In this document: one piece after another, positions 36,740 to 51,367 of the stretch | Layout of the letters: each line of letters starts with the position of its first letter | How positions within the stretch are numbered: the stretch's first letter is position 1 | DNA from: Silurus meridionalis | Lineage: Eukaryota > Chordata > Actinopteri > Siluriformes > Siluridae | Direction of reading: 5' to 3' | Assembly: GCF_014805685.1 (NCBI RefSeq) | Contig: NC_060884.1 | Span: 16,689,356-16,753,355 of the forward strand | Length of the DNA stretch: 64,000 bases | Notes under the pieces: generated by a model | The model's database searches: none | What the model saw: the letters and a program-made list of their open reading frames with translations, nothing else | Told to the model about the DNA's origin: nothing | Translations under genes and position numbers: made by a program

Positions 36740-39700
36740 CGATTGATTAAACATGCTAATTTTTAAGGGAGGGTATTGAAAAAATTTGCTTCGGATTACA
36801 CAAGGTCATTATGTTCAGAACTGGTTCTCATAAACAGCATTTTTTCTTCATAAAAAGTCAGTAAGCAAACATTTTAAATATACACTTGTTCTCCTAACAT
36901 ATATGCTTGTCTAATTAACCCCTTCCTATACAAAACACATTTACATTGAGTGCATTAATATGCATTAATATCATATGTGATGGAAGCCTAGTTGTTCCAC
37001 ATTGAAAAGATTTTTCAGCTCCATGTCTTACTAGATAAATGAAAAACAGATTCTGTTTATAATTCACCAAAGATTTAATTTTGCTAAACCACTACATTCA
37101 TTTTGCTTTACCTCTGCCTTAGGCCAAAAATACCTTATGGGATGCATTTTACTACCTTCACGACCTGCTGAAACTAAGACAGTGGTGTTTAACTCAATTT
37201 TGAGCTGGGCCCCAGCTTAGTAAAGATTACTAAGTGCATTGTTTTTCTAAGATGATTAGGGTTATAAATCAGTTTATATAATTTCATTTATTTTCCCAAT
37301 TATGATTAAAAACCTTATTTATTCATACTACAGCTTCGTAACTGTAGCAGTATAGGAGAAAATTTGTGACTAAAGAACATACAGATACATGTCCTCAATC
37401 TCATTTCTCTCTCTCCAATTAAAAAAAATTGTAAAACACAACACTTGGTGCTGCATTCCAATCATTATATCAAATGCTAATTAACACCCGACATGTTACA
37501 GCCCATATTTGCCTTTGCATTCAATTTACATAACATTTCAAATATTAGTTGGTCTCCCTTGTGCCAAAACCGCCAAAACAACTCTGACTGACCGAGGCAT
37601 GGACTCACAAACCTCTGAAGGTATGCTGTGGTATCTGGCACGAGGTAGTGTACCACAATCAGGATCAGGTCCTTTAAGTTCTGTAAGTTGTACGGTAAGG
37701 CCTCAGTTTATTTGACTGCACATTCCACAGAAGCTTGATTAGCTTGAGATGTTGAGAACATTTTCCATGTTCCTCAAAACCATTTCTGAAAAAGGTCACT
37801 GCCATTAGGGATACTGTTGCCATGAAGTGATGTACTTGGTTTTAAAACAAAGTTTTAGGAAGGCCGTGCATACTAAAGTCACATCCACTTGAATGCCAGA
37901 AGGTTTATCAGCAGTAAATTGGTCAGAGCATCACACTGCTTATGTCGTCTTGCCTTCTTCCTATAATACATCCTGGTGCCATGTAATAAACATAATTTAT
38001 TTGACAAGGCTACCTTCTTGCCTTGCTCTATGGTCCAGCTTTAATGTTCACATCCCCAATCTTTGTGCTTTCAGTGATGGACAGGGGTCAGCATCAACAA
38101 GTGCAACTGCACAGCCCCAAAAGCAATTTGTGATGCACTATATTTTGACATCTTTCTCTTCTCACACACGTCAGTAATCAGCTTGGATATACAAAACCCT
38201 GTCACTAGTGCTCTGGTTTTCCTCCCTTGGAAAATTATTGGTAGATACCACTGCATACCGGAAAGACCCCACAAGACATGCTGTTTTAGAGATACTCTGA
38301 CCCAGTTGTCTAGCCATCACAATTTGACCTTTGTCCCTAGTGGTTGCTCATTTTTCCTGTTTTAAACACAGTAACTGCATAATATTTCCCACCCCTCGAC
38401 AGGTGCCACTGTAACAAGATGTTACTCCAGAAGCTGGTGCTGGATCTGTGATGATCGCAAATGTTTAGCTATTTTATGAGTTGCTCAGTAGCTCCTAGTT
38501 TTATAACCATAATGACTGTATAAGACTGTAGAAAGAACATTACTTATAATCTTACGCTCCAGTGCTCATGTTAGTTCTCACTCTCCAGTGTTCTGTATTG
38601 TTTAAAGATTTATGATCACACTCTTGATGTCACCCAAATGAGGGTGGGTTCCCCTTTTGAGTCTGGTTCCTCTCAAAGTTTCTTCCTCATAATATCTGAG
38701 GGAGTTTTTCCTTGCCACAGGCTTGCTCATCAGGGATAAATGCACACCATTCACCTTGACTGTTGATTTCTGTAAAGCTGCTTTGAGACAATGTCTGTTG
38801 TGAAAAGCGCTATAGAAATAAACTTGACTTGACTTGACTCAATGTTATTCACATCACCTGTTAGTGGCTATGGCTGATAGGTGTATCCTGTAAATCATTG
38901 TGTAATGTGGTGAATATTGTACAACCTATGGTGTTTAAAATGCTATAAATTAATGACACTTATGGACCAATTAGAATAAATGCCAATATTATTGTTGGTC
39001 ACATTGACTTTAAATTATCTGTGTGGTTAAATTGTAAATAGCTGCCACAAAGCTGCCACAGATTTGGAAAGCAAATGAAAAGCAAGTGATGTGAAAGGAT
39101 GGATGAATCTAAATATTTAAATAATTTTTTGGCAAGTTCCTGACATTCTTCCTGACATCCAACATCCAGATAATGGATATATGTATATGTACATTTTGAA
39201 AGTAAATAAAAATATGCTTCTACCCAAATCATACACTAAATTTTACTGATAGAAAACTTGTGCCGTTTTCACCGAGGTACAGTGGTCCCCCGGTTATCGA
39301 ACTTAATTCGTCCCTTAAAACCGTTCGAAAATCCGATATGTTCGAAAACCGGACCTAATTATCCAATATGTCCTGTTCCTTCGCTCATGCGTGCCCCGCC
39401 CACATTGAGCTCATCGCAATCGGGCTTCCTCCGTAAAGCACCGTGGATATTATTTATGGACTGCCTTTTGCTGGATTATCCCGATCTCTGCGGGTATTTA
39501 GTGTTGGTTCGGTAAAAGTATAAATTAACAACTTTACAACAGTAAGAAACAAAATGATTACTGTACTTACCGCTAAATATCACAAATATTGTTCACAAAC
39601 AGAAGTTGCGATAGATGCTTACTCAGCGATGGTTGAAGTGGAAGCATTTTCTTCCCCTCGCGCTGGGTTTGGCAGCGTGGGTGGTGTTCAATAACTGGAA

Positions 39701-42700
39701 CTTTGTTCGTTCACCGGACCGAAATTTCATTCGGAAAACCGTTCGCTAACCGGAATGTTCGATAGCCGAGCCGTTCGATAACCGGGGGACCACTGTACAA
39801 AGGAACAGCTTTATTTCTAATATCTCAAATGTTAGCAAGCATTATATTACCAATTAGACAAATTCCTATAGCTAGCTTTAATAGTGCAATCTATCTTGGT
39901 GAATAAAAAGAATATGTAGCTACAGATAGATTACAGTGGCTAGATATTCTGGCTTATTTTTGCTTATGCTGAAAAAGCAGCCTATGATTTTACAGCTATA
40001 TGATCAAAAAAAAAATGTAGCAATGTAATTTTTATATTTATAATACAAAAATATATTTCTTTTTCAATGTAAAAAAAAAAAAAGTGTAAATGTGTATACA
40101 TATGTCATCCTGATCAGATTTGTGATGGATCCAGAGCAAATCCTAAAACCACTTGGAAGAATTCAACCTGAATGTGACACTCAACACTCATACCAATGGG
40201 AAATTCAATGTAGACAATCTACCTACTTATCATATTCTTGGACATTTGGAGGAAACTGGAGACCCTAAAGTAAACCATTGTGAATGTGAAAATCTGCAAA
40301 CTCTGCACAGACAGTAGCCTAAGAATTAAAAAATTAAGCTGTAAGGTAGCAATGCGATAAGTAATATGCACACTAACATAAGTCCCTAATGGTTGCATAT
40401 TTTTCCTGCTTTAAACACAGTAATTGCACTAACAAATTCATTTTACTGTTTAATTTTACGTCACAGCACTAAAAGCAGATGAAACTCATACAGTGCTTCT
40501 TTTCACAAGCTCGGAAACACACACCTGTATGTAATTGTTGTTGATCCAGCGTTCTCACTACACAGACAGTAATTACTCTGTCAACATCAAAATGGAGGAG
40601 AATCTCCCACAAGCACCAAAACAACTGCAATTCTGATACGAAGAGACACACTTCACCTCAGATCTCAGTGTCCTTTTGCATTTGTGTCATTTTCTAGACT
40701 ACAGTATTTCATAGAATTGTTACACTGACAAGCAAATATAATTACCACTGAGATGTGACACAGTGGAATTGAATACTGTAAGCCACACCCTCCACTATGT
40801 TCCAGGCTGAATACAACCGATCGTTTTGCACAGTTCCACAGTATTCAAACAATTTGCAATGCTAGCCCTGCCATTATGATTTAAAAGACAGAACATTAGT
40901 CTTACCTTTGCAACAAGCGTTAAGCAGACCTATTATTTATAATGGAGACCAAACTGCATGGCCTACTATAAATGATTCATAATGCCCCAAGTGACACTCA
41001 TTGTGTTCACTTTGACATTGAATGAAACATCGAAACAAATGACGGATTGGGTGTGCTGTGTTAGACACCTGGCAGTAACCGGTTGACAAGACAGACAGAT
41101 AAAGTAAACCGAGTGCCAGGGGAGTCTTATCTAAATCCTGATAGCAGAAGTTTCTGGGATTCTGATTCAAAAGAGTAATGTAGAATAAAGGATTCTGAGC
41201 TGAAACTAAAGGAATTATTCAAAGGATTCCCATATGACTCCCTTCTGATTTCTTCTGTTTGTATTTCTAGGACATTTGCTATCACTGTGTTACATCATAT
41301 AGAGAAAGTCAGCATTCGATGGCCTTGCTGTTTCAAAGCCTCTTTTATCTTTGACACAGTACAGGATTGGCAAAGATGATGTTATCCAGGTGCACGTCAT
41401 TGTTAATATAGGTTCAAATGTTTATATTACAGCTCATTTATATGCTACAGGTTGATAAAAGCCAAAAACTGAATAACTTATTCACCCTACTGCCTTTATT
41501 CTCAAAATCGTGTATGGAAAACCATATCATATTTCTGGCATGCTTTATAGTTCCAGACTTATTTCCTACCTTTTCGGTGGATTGTGATGTTCCGAAGAAG
41601 ATGGGTATGAAGGCCAGCCAGATAATACAAGTGGTGTACATGGTGAAGCCAATGGGCTTCGCCTCATTGAAGGTCTCCGGCACCCCACGAGTCTTTATGG
41701 CGTAGACTGTGCATGTGACCATTAGCAGCATGCTGTATCCCAGCAGGCAGATGAGTGACAAGTCAGAGATGTCACACTTGAGTACACCCCGTGCTAGCTC
41801 TGGATTTGCCATTCGCTGGTCCTCATAGTCCACGAAAGCCTTAGGAGGATCCACTATAAACCAAATACAAACGCCTAATAGCTGGACTGAGATCAGGCTG
41901 AAAGTGATCAGCAACTGGGATGCTGGGCTAATTAAACGTGGGGCACTCACTGACATCTTTCCCTGCTCGAAAATACGATAAATACGGTTGGTCTTGGTTA
42001 GCAAGGCAGCATAGCTAATACTCATTCCTAGTCCTAGGAAAATGCGACGGAGAGAGCAGATCCCAACATCAGGAGAAGATATCATCAGGAATGTAGTGGC
42101 ATAGCAAAGAAAGATGCCTGTAAGCAGGACATAGCTGAGCTCCCTTCCTGATGCCTTCACAATTGGAGTGTCATTGTAGCGTACAAAGGTGACCACCACA
42201 AACAAGGTGGCCATAATGCCCATGATGGCAATGAGTACAGGAATGACAGCCCAAGGTGAGCTCCATTCTAACTTGATGATTGGAATAAGCTGGCAGCCTG
42301 TATGGTTCTTGTTGGGGCGCAAATCAAAGCGGCACATTTTACAGGTGAAAGGGTCCGCCTGGTACTGGTAGCCATCACAGCGCTCGCAATGCCAGCAGCA
42401 TGGGATACCCTTCACAACCTTCTTACGCCAGCCTGGTTTGCATGGCTGACTGCAGATGGACGAGGGTATTTGCTTTATACCACCTGGCCACTGTATCTCT
42501 GGGATCTGTGATGCAGAAATATTGCTCATTATTCACATCAGCTAGTAAAGAAAAATCAGTCTTGCTCAAAAATCTGTACTGACTAATCATTTTTTGTCAC
42601 AGCTTGCCACAGATGTATAATTAGAGGTTTCCCCTAGGCATTTCTTCAATCATTAGTCAAACAAATCGTTAAATATATCAGGCATTAATCATGCAACAAG

Positions 42701-43958
42701 ACACCCACAATATGAAGCATGGAAAAGCCAAAAGAAAAATTAAATATACAGGATGTACTGTTAGATTCTGTATAGGACATAAATGAGGAGGCTTACATTG
42801 AGATGGAGCTGGTCAGTCCACTGGCCAATGATTTTGTATTCTGCTGTTTTGTTATTTATCTGGTATTGGTAGATATCATAACGGCCAGGAGCATCCCCAT
42901 TCTCATTGAACTGTACTGGATTCCCAGCTATGCCTGAAATAATAAAAAGAAGTAGGCAGAGATTATTAACATAATCGTCCTCACTGTAACAACTTTGAAA
43001 TTGATACAATTTCTGCTTCTGACCATAACTAATTCGGAAAACTTTTTTTGGGGGAAAAAACAGGATATAGTTTAAAATAGATATATTTGCCTAAGGAATA
43101 TCACTAAATAAAAAAAAAACAATATGCATTAAAGAAGTTACAGCAGAATATGACTGCATCATAACTATGCATGCTTAATTAAACCACAGCAATTTTTATT
43201 AAACAAATTTATTGCACTCAAATTCAATTTGGCAGGAGCCCCTGAAAAAGGCACATAAAGGAGACTGGATAACAGTGCTGCCACATCCGAGTGATGAATT
43301 TCGAATTAGTTGTCTTGTTCTTAATAAAAGCCTGTGCCAATTTTTTTTTTGCCAGACTCTAACTCTAACCTTTGAGCTGAGCTATCTGTATTCAAAGCAC
43401 CTGCCTATGTCTAACCCCAATCCCCAGCTTGGCAAATCCCAGAGCAGCCAAGTGTGCAGCGAAAGCAATTGTTTTCGGCGCTCATGTTTGGCTTACTTTT
43501 CTATTTCACAATCCTCATAGGGGTTACTCGATGAAAGCTACAAGTGATTGAAAGAGAAGTAGATTTCTGTTGATGAATATCCTCTGTCTTTATTTCAGGC
43601 TGGAGGATGCAAGATGGCCAATCCACAGCAATGTGATTCAGTGAATGTTTATTTATTTGTTTGTTTGTCTGTTTGTATACATGCTGTGGTAAATGCAGCA
43701 TCACTGCTATTCCATGAGGAAGAACTATCATTACATAATACATAGATACAATACAAATACTTTATATTGCTTTTGCTGTTGGTGAAGCAGCAGGATGAGG
43801 TATGTCCCAGGGAGCTTTCATGCCTGTGTCACCTTCTGGCTCTCCTTATTAGTGATGTTGTTATACCTAGACCTGCTGAAGATCCTGCTTGCACACTGAT
43901 CACAATATACACTCATCTTTAAAACTACATACTTTCTAAAAATCATATCTAATAATCT

Positions 43959-44005
<47 letters not shown>

Positions 44006-47000
44006 TTCACATTGTTGAGTGTACTGCCATTGCTGGATGTGATATCTATGCCGGATCCTGACATACTTTAATGCTTCTTCTGCTTGCAGTGTCTGCACTT
44101 ATGACTCACCTTGTGCTTCTCTGGATGTTCCCACATGAATACCCTAGCAGTGTGCTTGTATGAAAGAATTGCTGTTGTAATCATAAAAACTGTCCTGTGT
44201 TTATTTACAATATGTTCACAATATACATCCTTTTAGCACACCTAAAACTGGCTAGTATACAACTGTAGCAGAATAATGTAGTAATGAAGTAATGCCTTTT
44301 AAATGGAGTAAAAGGTTTCTTCATTGCTACTGATGCCTCTGGCTTGACATTTACAAAGCTACTGTTAAAGTGCATGCAAAATCAAAATTGAGTTTTTTTT
44401 AGCATATAAGAACAGGTTAGCTCTAAGTTTATCTATGCTGTGTGGTCAAAGATTTGTGGACACTGGACTGTAAAATTTGTATGCACTTTATGGACGTCCA
44501 ATTCCACATTTAGTCCCCATTTGCTGTTATAATAACATCTACTTTTATGGTAAAATGTTCTAGTAGATTTTGCACTGTGGTATTAGAGAATAGGTAGCGA
44601 TGTAAGGTGAGAAACTAGTAATGAGTATTGGTCAGGTACTGATGTTAGGGGGTCAGTCAGCTTTCCAATTCATCCCAAAGGAGTCCAAAAGAGTGTTGAG
44701 ACAGAAGCATTGTCATACTGGATCAGGATTGGGTCTTCTAGTTCAAGTGAAGGAAAAAATTTACTTCTACCACATCCCAAGACATCCTATTTAATTGTGT
44801 CTCCAACTTACTGGTAACCGTTTTTGGATGAGCCAAATATGGCTGGAAAAGTCAGGTGTTGCAATACTTTTGTCCGTGTGCTACAAAACAATGACAAAAT
44901 TAGCATTTTTAATATAAATGCATTTTCATTTACAACCATGTTTTAGATGATTCCTTTAACAAATTTGAGAGGTTCAGCACAGATTGGTAAAGTACAGTAA
45001 TGGGTGGCTCAGCCTGGAACACGACATAATTAAACTCTATAGCCTAATCAAAATGGGGAAGCAGCTACTCGATACATCCTGCCATGACTTTACAGGGACT
45101 CTGAAAGCACTATCCGATTAACTTGAACCGAGTTACTGATTTACCATTGGTAGAAATATTTTGTAACTTGCAAAGCTTGTGGTTGTGTTAGTGTCTCCAA
45201 AGAGCTAATTTGAAGACAAGGCTGCTGCTCAGTAGCTTTGAAACACTGAAGATGGCTCATGGAGTCAATTGATGAAGTCAAGAGGTCAGAAGAACATATC
45301 CCTCGCTACTTTCTTTTCTACACACCAGGCTCTGACTAGCCAAGAATCCAGTCTGAAGGGGTAATCACTCAGCAGAACATACACACTGACATCACACTGA
45401 CATTTCAGCACCATATGGTAATTTTTTTAATATCCCAATCTATAAACATTTTTATCTCAAATGATGTGGCTCTTGAGCACTGCCAGGCATCAAAACTTGT
45501 TTATGAACTATAATTTGCTGATGCAGACTTACAAGTGCTGGTTGGAGGTAAAATGAAGCAACAGTCGTTCATGAAATTTGTCAAAAAAGTCATCCTCCAT
45601 TATGATGCAACGAGTAGCAACATGAAGAAAAAGCAGATGAATCTATGAATTACTGGCTCATGCGTATATTGGGTCTGATTCATTTGTCCAGTAGTTCATG
45701 ACCTCATGTCTCACTCCTTCTTAACCAACATACAACCAAGATCTTGATTTATCAGTGAATCTTTTTCCCTGTCTCTTTCTTCCTGCACTGAATTCATTTT
45801 GAAATTTTCAGAGCATATAAATAAAAAAATTCAAGCACAGAGGAACACAAAATCTGCAATAGTCATGATTTTGGTAAGTGTGTATGCCAGGCAGCCAGAG
45901 AAACTACTACAGCAGTACACTTACGCTCGAAAGCAAAGTGCACTTTCCCTGGAGTGATTGCTGCATGGATAGAAAACTGATGGGCTGCTCCGTTCCGTCT
46001 CAGCCTATTGAAGTCCCTAACTAAGCTCACTCAAAGACCCATCAAAGGAGAAAGAAAGAAAAGGCTGAGAGAGGCTGTGTGTGCGAGTGACTGCATGCAT
46101 GTGTGAAAACGATGATGAGCAGATTCATAGAGTATGTTACATCTTATTAAGCCATGAGCTTTATTTGATTTATTGAGAACTAAGATTAGAGGGGGAAAAA
46201 AACCCACTACATTCCATAATGCTATTACTTCATAGAATAGGATTATACGCTAAAATGGTCAAAAGTATGTTGATACCTGACCATTACACCCTATTTTAGA
46301 GCTTCTACAAACTGTTCCCACAAAGTTTGAAGCACACTGCATAGGATGTCTTTGTGTGCTGTAACATTAAGATTTCCTTTCATTGGAACTAATGAGCCTA
46401 GCCCAAGCTTACTCTAGCATGACAAAGCTCCGTAAAAACATGGCTCCACTCTTCTTATAAAAGAATACCATAACATATTCATGCCCATAGTTTTTAAATA
46501 AAATGTTTAACAACCACATATGACATATGGTCAGGTGGCCACATACTTTTGACCATAAAGTGCATTCCATAGTCCACTATGCCTAAAAGGTCAGCGGTGA
46601 TAAGCTGTCAGCTGTCAAATGATATAAGATATTACTAAGATATTAAAATTAAATACATGTAAAGTTGTAAGACATTCAATTATTTTATTGTTATTATTTA
46701 TTCATATTTTTTATATTGGGGCATGTATGACAGAAATACCTGTTTCCCAGATATTTCTGCTAAAACAAGATTGCATGTAACCTGTCCAGCAACCTGAACA
46801 GCAGTGTTGTGTTACTGTGCTTCGAAAAATAAATAAATAAATAAATAAATAAAAAAGCAGTTAAGTCTTCAAAAGATTCATGATCCTATTCAACTAAAGA
46901 ATGGAGGCAATATTATTGAACACACCTTTCAGATAACCCTGCCACTGAAAGAGTGAAAGAAATGCGATCTCCTAAATAAAATATGGATAGCCTGCCTTGG

Positions 47001-48448
47001 CCATAAAACATGCCCTTTGATAGACCATTCTATTATCTTCAGGGCAGATGCTATTTAGGTGGATATTGTAAATGCTTTGCAGATTGTTTTAGGGTTAGCA
47101 AACTGTTGTCCTTGAAACACTGCGGGCTTTACACATTAGATAACTACTGCTGCAGGGTGAGAAGCATTAGTTGTACTGTACCTGTTATCTTCACTTCACG
47201 GATGTACTTTAACAGGAGGGATCCATCGATAGGGTCCATTCTGGAGCAAAGCCCTACTTTGCCTGGACACAGGTCTTTGTGCATGTTATGGAGAGCATGT
47301 GCCATGGTGTATACAGCATCAATCACAAACATTACTTTTCCCTCCTGCTCATAGGTTGAGTCTTTCCCGATCCTTTCTTGATCTGGAAATTAAAGACATA
47401 TTGTGAATGTATGCACACACACATACACATATGTACAGTGAATACCCAAGCATAAATAATGTGTTAACATAAAAAATCTTCAACTAACAATTACTATTAA
47501 TAATACTATTATTAATAATAATATCATGAATAAAAAAACTGCACTGCCTCATCTGATGTGCCCATCTGCATGTGTGCACTCGACAATGTTTTTTTGTTTG
47601 TTTGTTGTTTTCGTTTTCAATCATATGCTGTGTTCAGCTTGTTGGGACATGTAGTTTGGACAACGTGACCTAAATAAAAGGAAACTGAGCATTCTGGATT
47701 AGGCATCTGAACCTGAAAAATTCTGCACGTTGCATGTCAAACAGAAATCAAATAAATAGTCTGTGTCTCCAACTAATAAACTGTAAAAGCTCACACATTT
47801 CCACATTTAACTTTATTTAGCTCAATATTCGACTTTCAACATTATAATTTTGTATTGACCAAATACTTTTAAGGCAAAAACATTAAATATGCAGTTAAAA
47901 GCTAATTTTAGCTCACCGCCTAGCATTATTTAGGGAGGATGTATAAGTGGCCTTTTGTAATAAAGAATACAAATTAGTAAATATTTATTCTTGTTACATT
48001 TAATATTAAATTAATACATTTTGGGCTGTTGTATGAACAGTTTTTTGGGCCTAAATTTTGGGCTGTTTTGAAAATATATGTAATTATTTCAGATCATTGG
48101 CTAGCAAACTTTGTTGAGTTGTAGGTGTTTTGTAATGAAAAGAGACTGCTAGCTAATACTGGCTGCACATTATTATTAGCCACTTCTAGCTATTACTGGC
48201 TTATTAGCCTGTATTATTCTCATTATTACTCATATATAGGTGGTTTATTCTTCAGGTTTCTTGTTTGAGCAGCAAGAGGAACCAATTTCCGTGAAATAAC
48301 TCTTGTGTAATTCTCTTTTCATCCATTTTTTAAATTAGTGTAACCTTTTTTACAAAACTTTTACAACATTGGGATCATTACCAATTACCAATACAAGGAG
48401 AAAGTGTAACTAGCAACAGTGCAGTAATGTTTCTGTTAAGTAATAATT

Positions 48449-48507
<59 letters not shown>

Positions 48508-49491
48508 ACTGGGTTATTTTTAGTGCAGTTATTTTTTTTATGTAATAAACCATCATCCAGAACCACAAAAGATTTGACAGCTTGATATGGATTTTAAAGG
48601 AAATGACTTAACGTGTCTTCATTCGCATTATCTTAGCCCCTGCATCTTGTGCTTGAATTGAATAGATCTGTCAATATGTAAGGGTTCAACAACACACAGG
48701 TAAGAGAGCAAGCAAGTTTAATTATCTTTCCATGCTTATGTAATCATGCCAGACAGCTGTATATTCATTAAAATAAGAGTTACTAGCCTGTTTTTTTTTT
48801 TTTTTTCTTTCTAAGATCTTAATTGGCAGGGAGTAGTTTCAATTATGACCCTGCCGAATTAAACTGGGAGACATGCCGCCAGATGTCATGGTGGCGGGTC
48901 TCATTTTTAGGGAGCACTCATCAGAATAAAGCTTGCCAAAAGCTACGTCAGTGCTGTCTTCTGTTATTACTGAGGGTGGCTTTGGGTGCTTAACTCATTT
49001 ATTACCTCAGAGATTTTGTTGGTAGTAAATTCCAATTGTCCTGACCTTATTGAAACAGACACTCAAAGTGCCTAAAAAAGTTACTGTACTGCTCTTAAAT
49101 AGCATGAGAGTCTTTTAATTCAGGGTCTGTAATTAGCAGAACTTCAGCCCAGCCTGCTCCAGAAAACCAAAGGCAATTCTACAGTCCTGACAAGCCCATG
49201 AATCTTTTAAAGACCCAAATTAAAAAAGCAGTAATTGTTTGCCATGTACATTACTGCTGAAGACAAAAAAAGTGCCATCATTTGACTGGGTTAAGACTAG
49301 CAGGCTGTATGCTGCTGCAAGTGGATAAAAATGATATCAGTCACATAGAAAGAGAGTAAAGGGCAAACACACTTTCCTTGGCTCTACACACATGCTTTCT
49401 CTTCATTCTTCTTTTGTAGTTACTTTGCAGACTACCACCCACCTTTAAAGTTGCATACATTTCCATCAGCAAGTACCCAGTTTGTCACACT

Positions 49492-49543
<52 letters not shown>

Positions 49544-49554
49544 GAGACAGACAG

Positions 49555-49603
<49 letters not shown>

Positions 49604-49859
49604 CCTTGTCCTCAAATTAGAGCATGCCCACACATATTCAGCTGGCTCATGCTGCTTTCAGAGAAAACCTATTGGATTAGCTGATGCATGATTTTTTGAG
49701 GGTCTGCACATCTGACTTGGTCCCTTGCCTCTTTATTTATACACACTCTCTGTATGTTACTGTTTCTGTGATAAAATATTTGTAAAGGAGTCACACTATG
49801 CAAATAGGAATTCATCAGGTTCTGGCATGTAAAATTCTATTCAAACACTCTTACACACA

Positions 49860-49913
<54 letters not shown>

Positions 49914-50525
49914 CTTGAGGGTATGTGTCCAAGAGCCAGACAGAACTACTGAGTTTTTTTTATTACAGCAAGTCTATTTGAGTCCTAGACTGAAATGTGT
50001 GTTGCAAATCATTTATATTGGCACAAGGGGGTTATGACCATGGAAGTTGTATGTATATAATCCTACACGTACACAAAAAGCTGACCTTTAACACAACCCA
50101 CCCACATGCTTCTTTGCTTTAATCGTGGAAGTGAAAGGTATGAGATCCTCTCCACTGTTCTTTCGTGTTACAATCAATACTGCAAGCGTCATGCACTTCT
50201 TATAGATAAAAGATTGGTTCCTGCCCTTTGATCACATCAATTTCACAAAATCCTTCAGACATCAACTATCCCTTGCTCTTTTCAGGCTTACTCAAGCCTT
50301 CAGGGAGATTTAGCGGAGTTCTGCAAAGGCATTTTAACTCGCTCTTGCGTCACCAGAGATTTTGGATTTGACGGGGCAAATGCTAAGACTCATTATGAGT
50401 GACAACGCCTACAACAAAATCATTGGGAATATGACAAGGCCCTCTTGTGTATCACTGATAAATCCACCATAATATGTTGTGTACCAAACAATTTGAAGTA
50501 GCCTAGTTTTTTTACTATTTTATTA

Positions 50526-50567
<42 letters not shown>

Positions 50568-51336
50568 CATCATCATTTTTACTATTTAAAATATAAAATT
50601 GCTCCCAAAACGAATGTCTTAAAAGACACTATGCTGTTCTCTCATTGCTTCTGTGAAAAGGAGATCAAACTAAAAGACAGGAACAGTAATTTGTAATCTG
50701 CTGATTGACTAATATCATCTGCTAAAGAGCCAGCCATCACACAATCACTGACTGAAAAAAAAATTGCTTCCTGAATGACCAATCCAGTAAAAAAAAAAAA
50801 GATGAATCAATGAATCAATCTGATGACTGAAATTATATTTATTGTGGAAGTGTATGTATCAACCAAAAACTCACAGACCAATCTGGTCTCTTCATGCTTG
50901 TTTGTTCCTGCTAAAAAAGGGAACATAATGCTGATGGTGTGAACAGAGAGAGATAGGGAGAGAGGGACTAAGAGAGCGAGGGTGCTCTGAAAGCAGAGAT
51001 ATCCAGCCCTTTAATCCTCCAGTAACCACAGGGCTTTTGGGAGGGCTGGGTAATCACCGCATTGATGTTGTTCTCTGCCACCTAGCACCAGTGAATGTGA
51101 GGAAAATTACACTTTTAGAAACGGGGGTTCTATGAGGGTTCTTTAAAAGTTCATTGGATAACTAAGGACTCTTCCAAAAAGATCTCTACGCCTTGAATCC
51201 ATTCTGATAGGAAAACATTCTCTTACTGAGTTCAATATTTAAGGGCCAACCATATAATATTTAATATATTTGCTATTTCCTATAAATTTCTGTGCAGAAA
51301 AAATAAAAAAGACAAGCCCAACAAAGCAAAATATAA

Positions 51337-51367
<31 letters not shown>

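Noticed and set aside
41538..41569. Residues after STEKV in the same ORF (GNKSGTIKH...)
   Set aside because: They follow a GTAGGA donor at 41569. The true continuation is IYIQTTTL at 30997.
42506..42529. MSNISASQ as the N-terminus of a 363-residue receptor
   Set aside because: These codons lie upstream of a good acceptor at 42506-42507. The exon phase and the preceding exon show they are intron.
43212..43520. 102-codon plus-strand ORF in a grm4 intron
   Set aside because: No recognisable domain, intron location and low-complexity patches.
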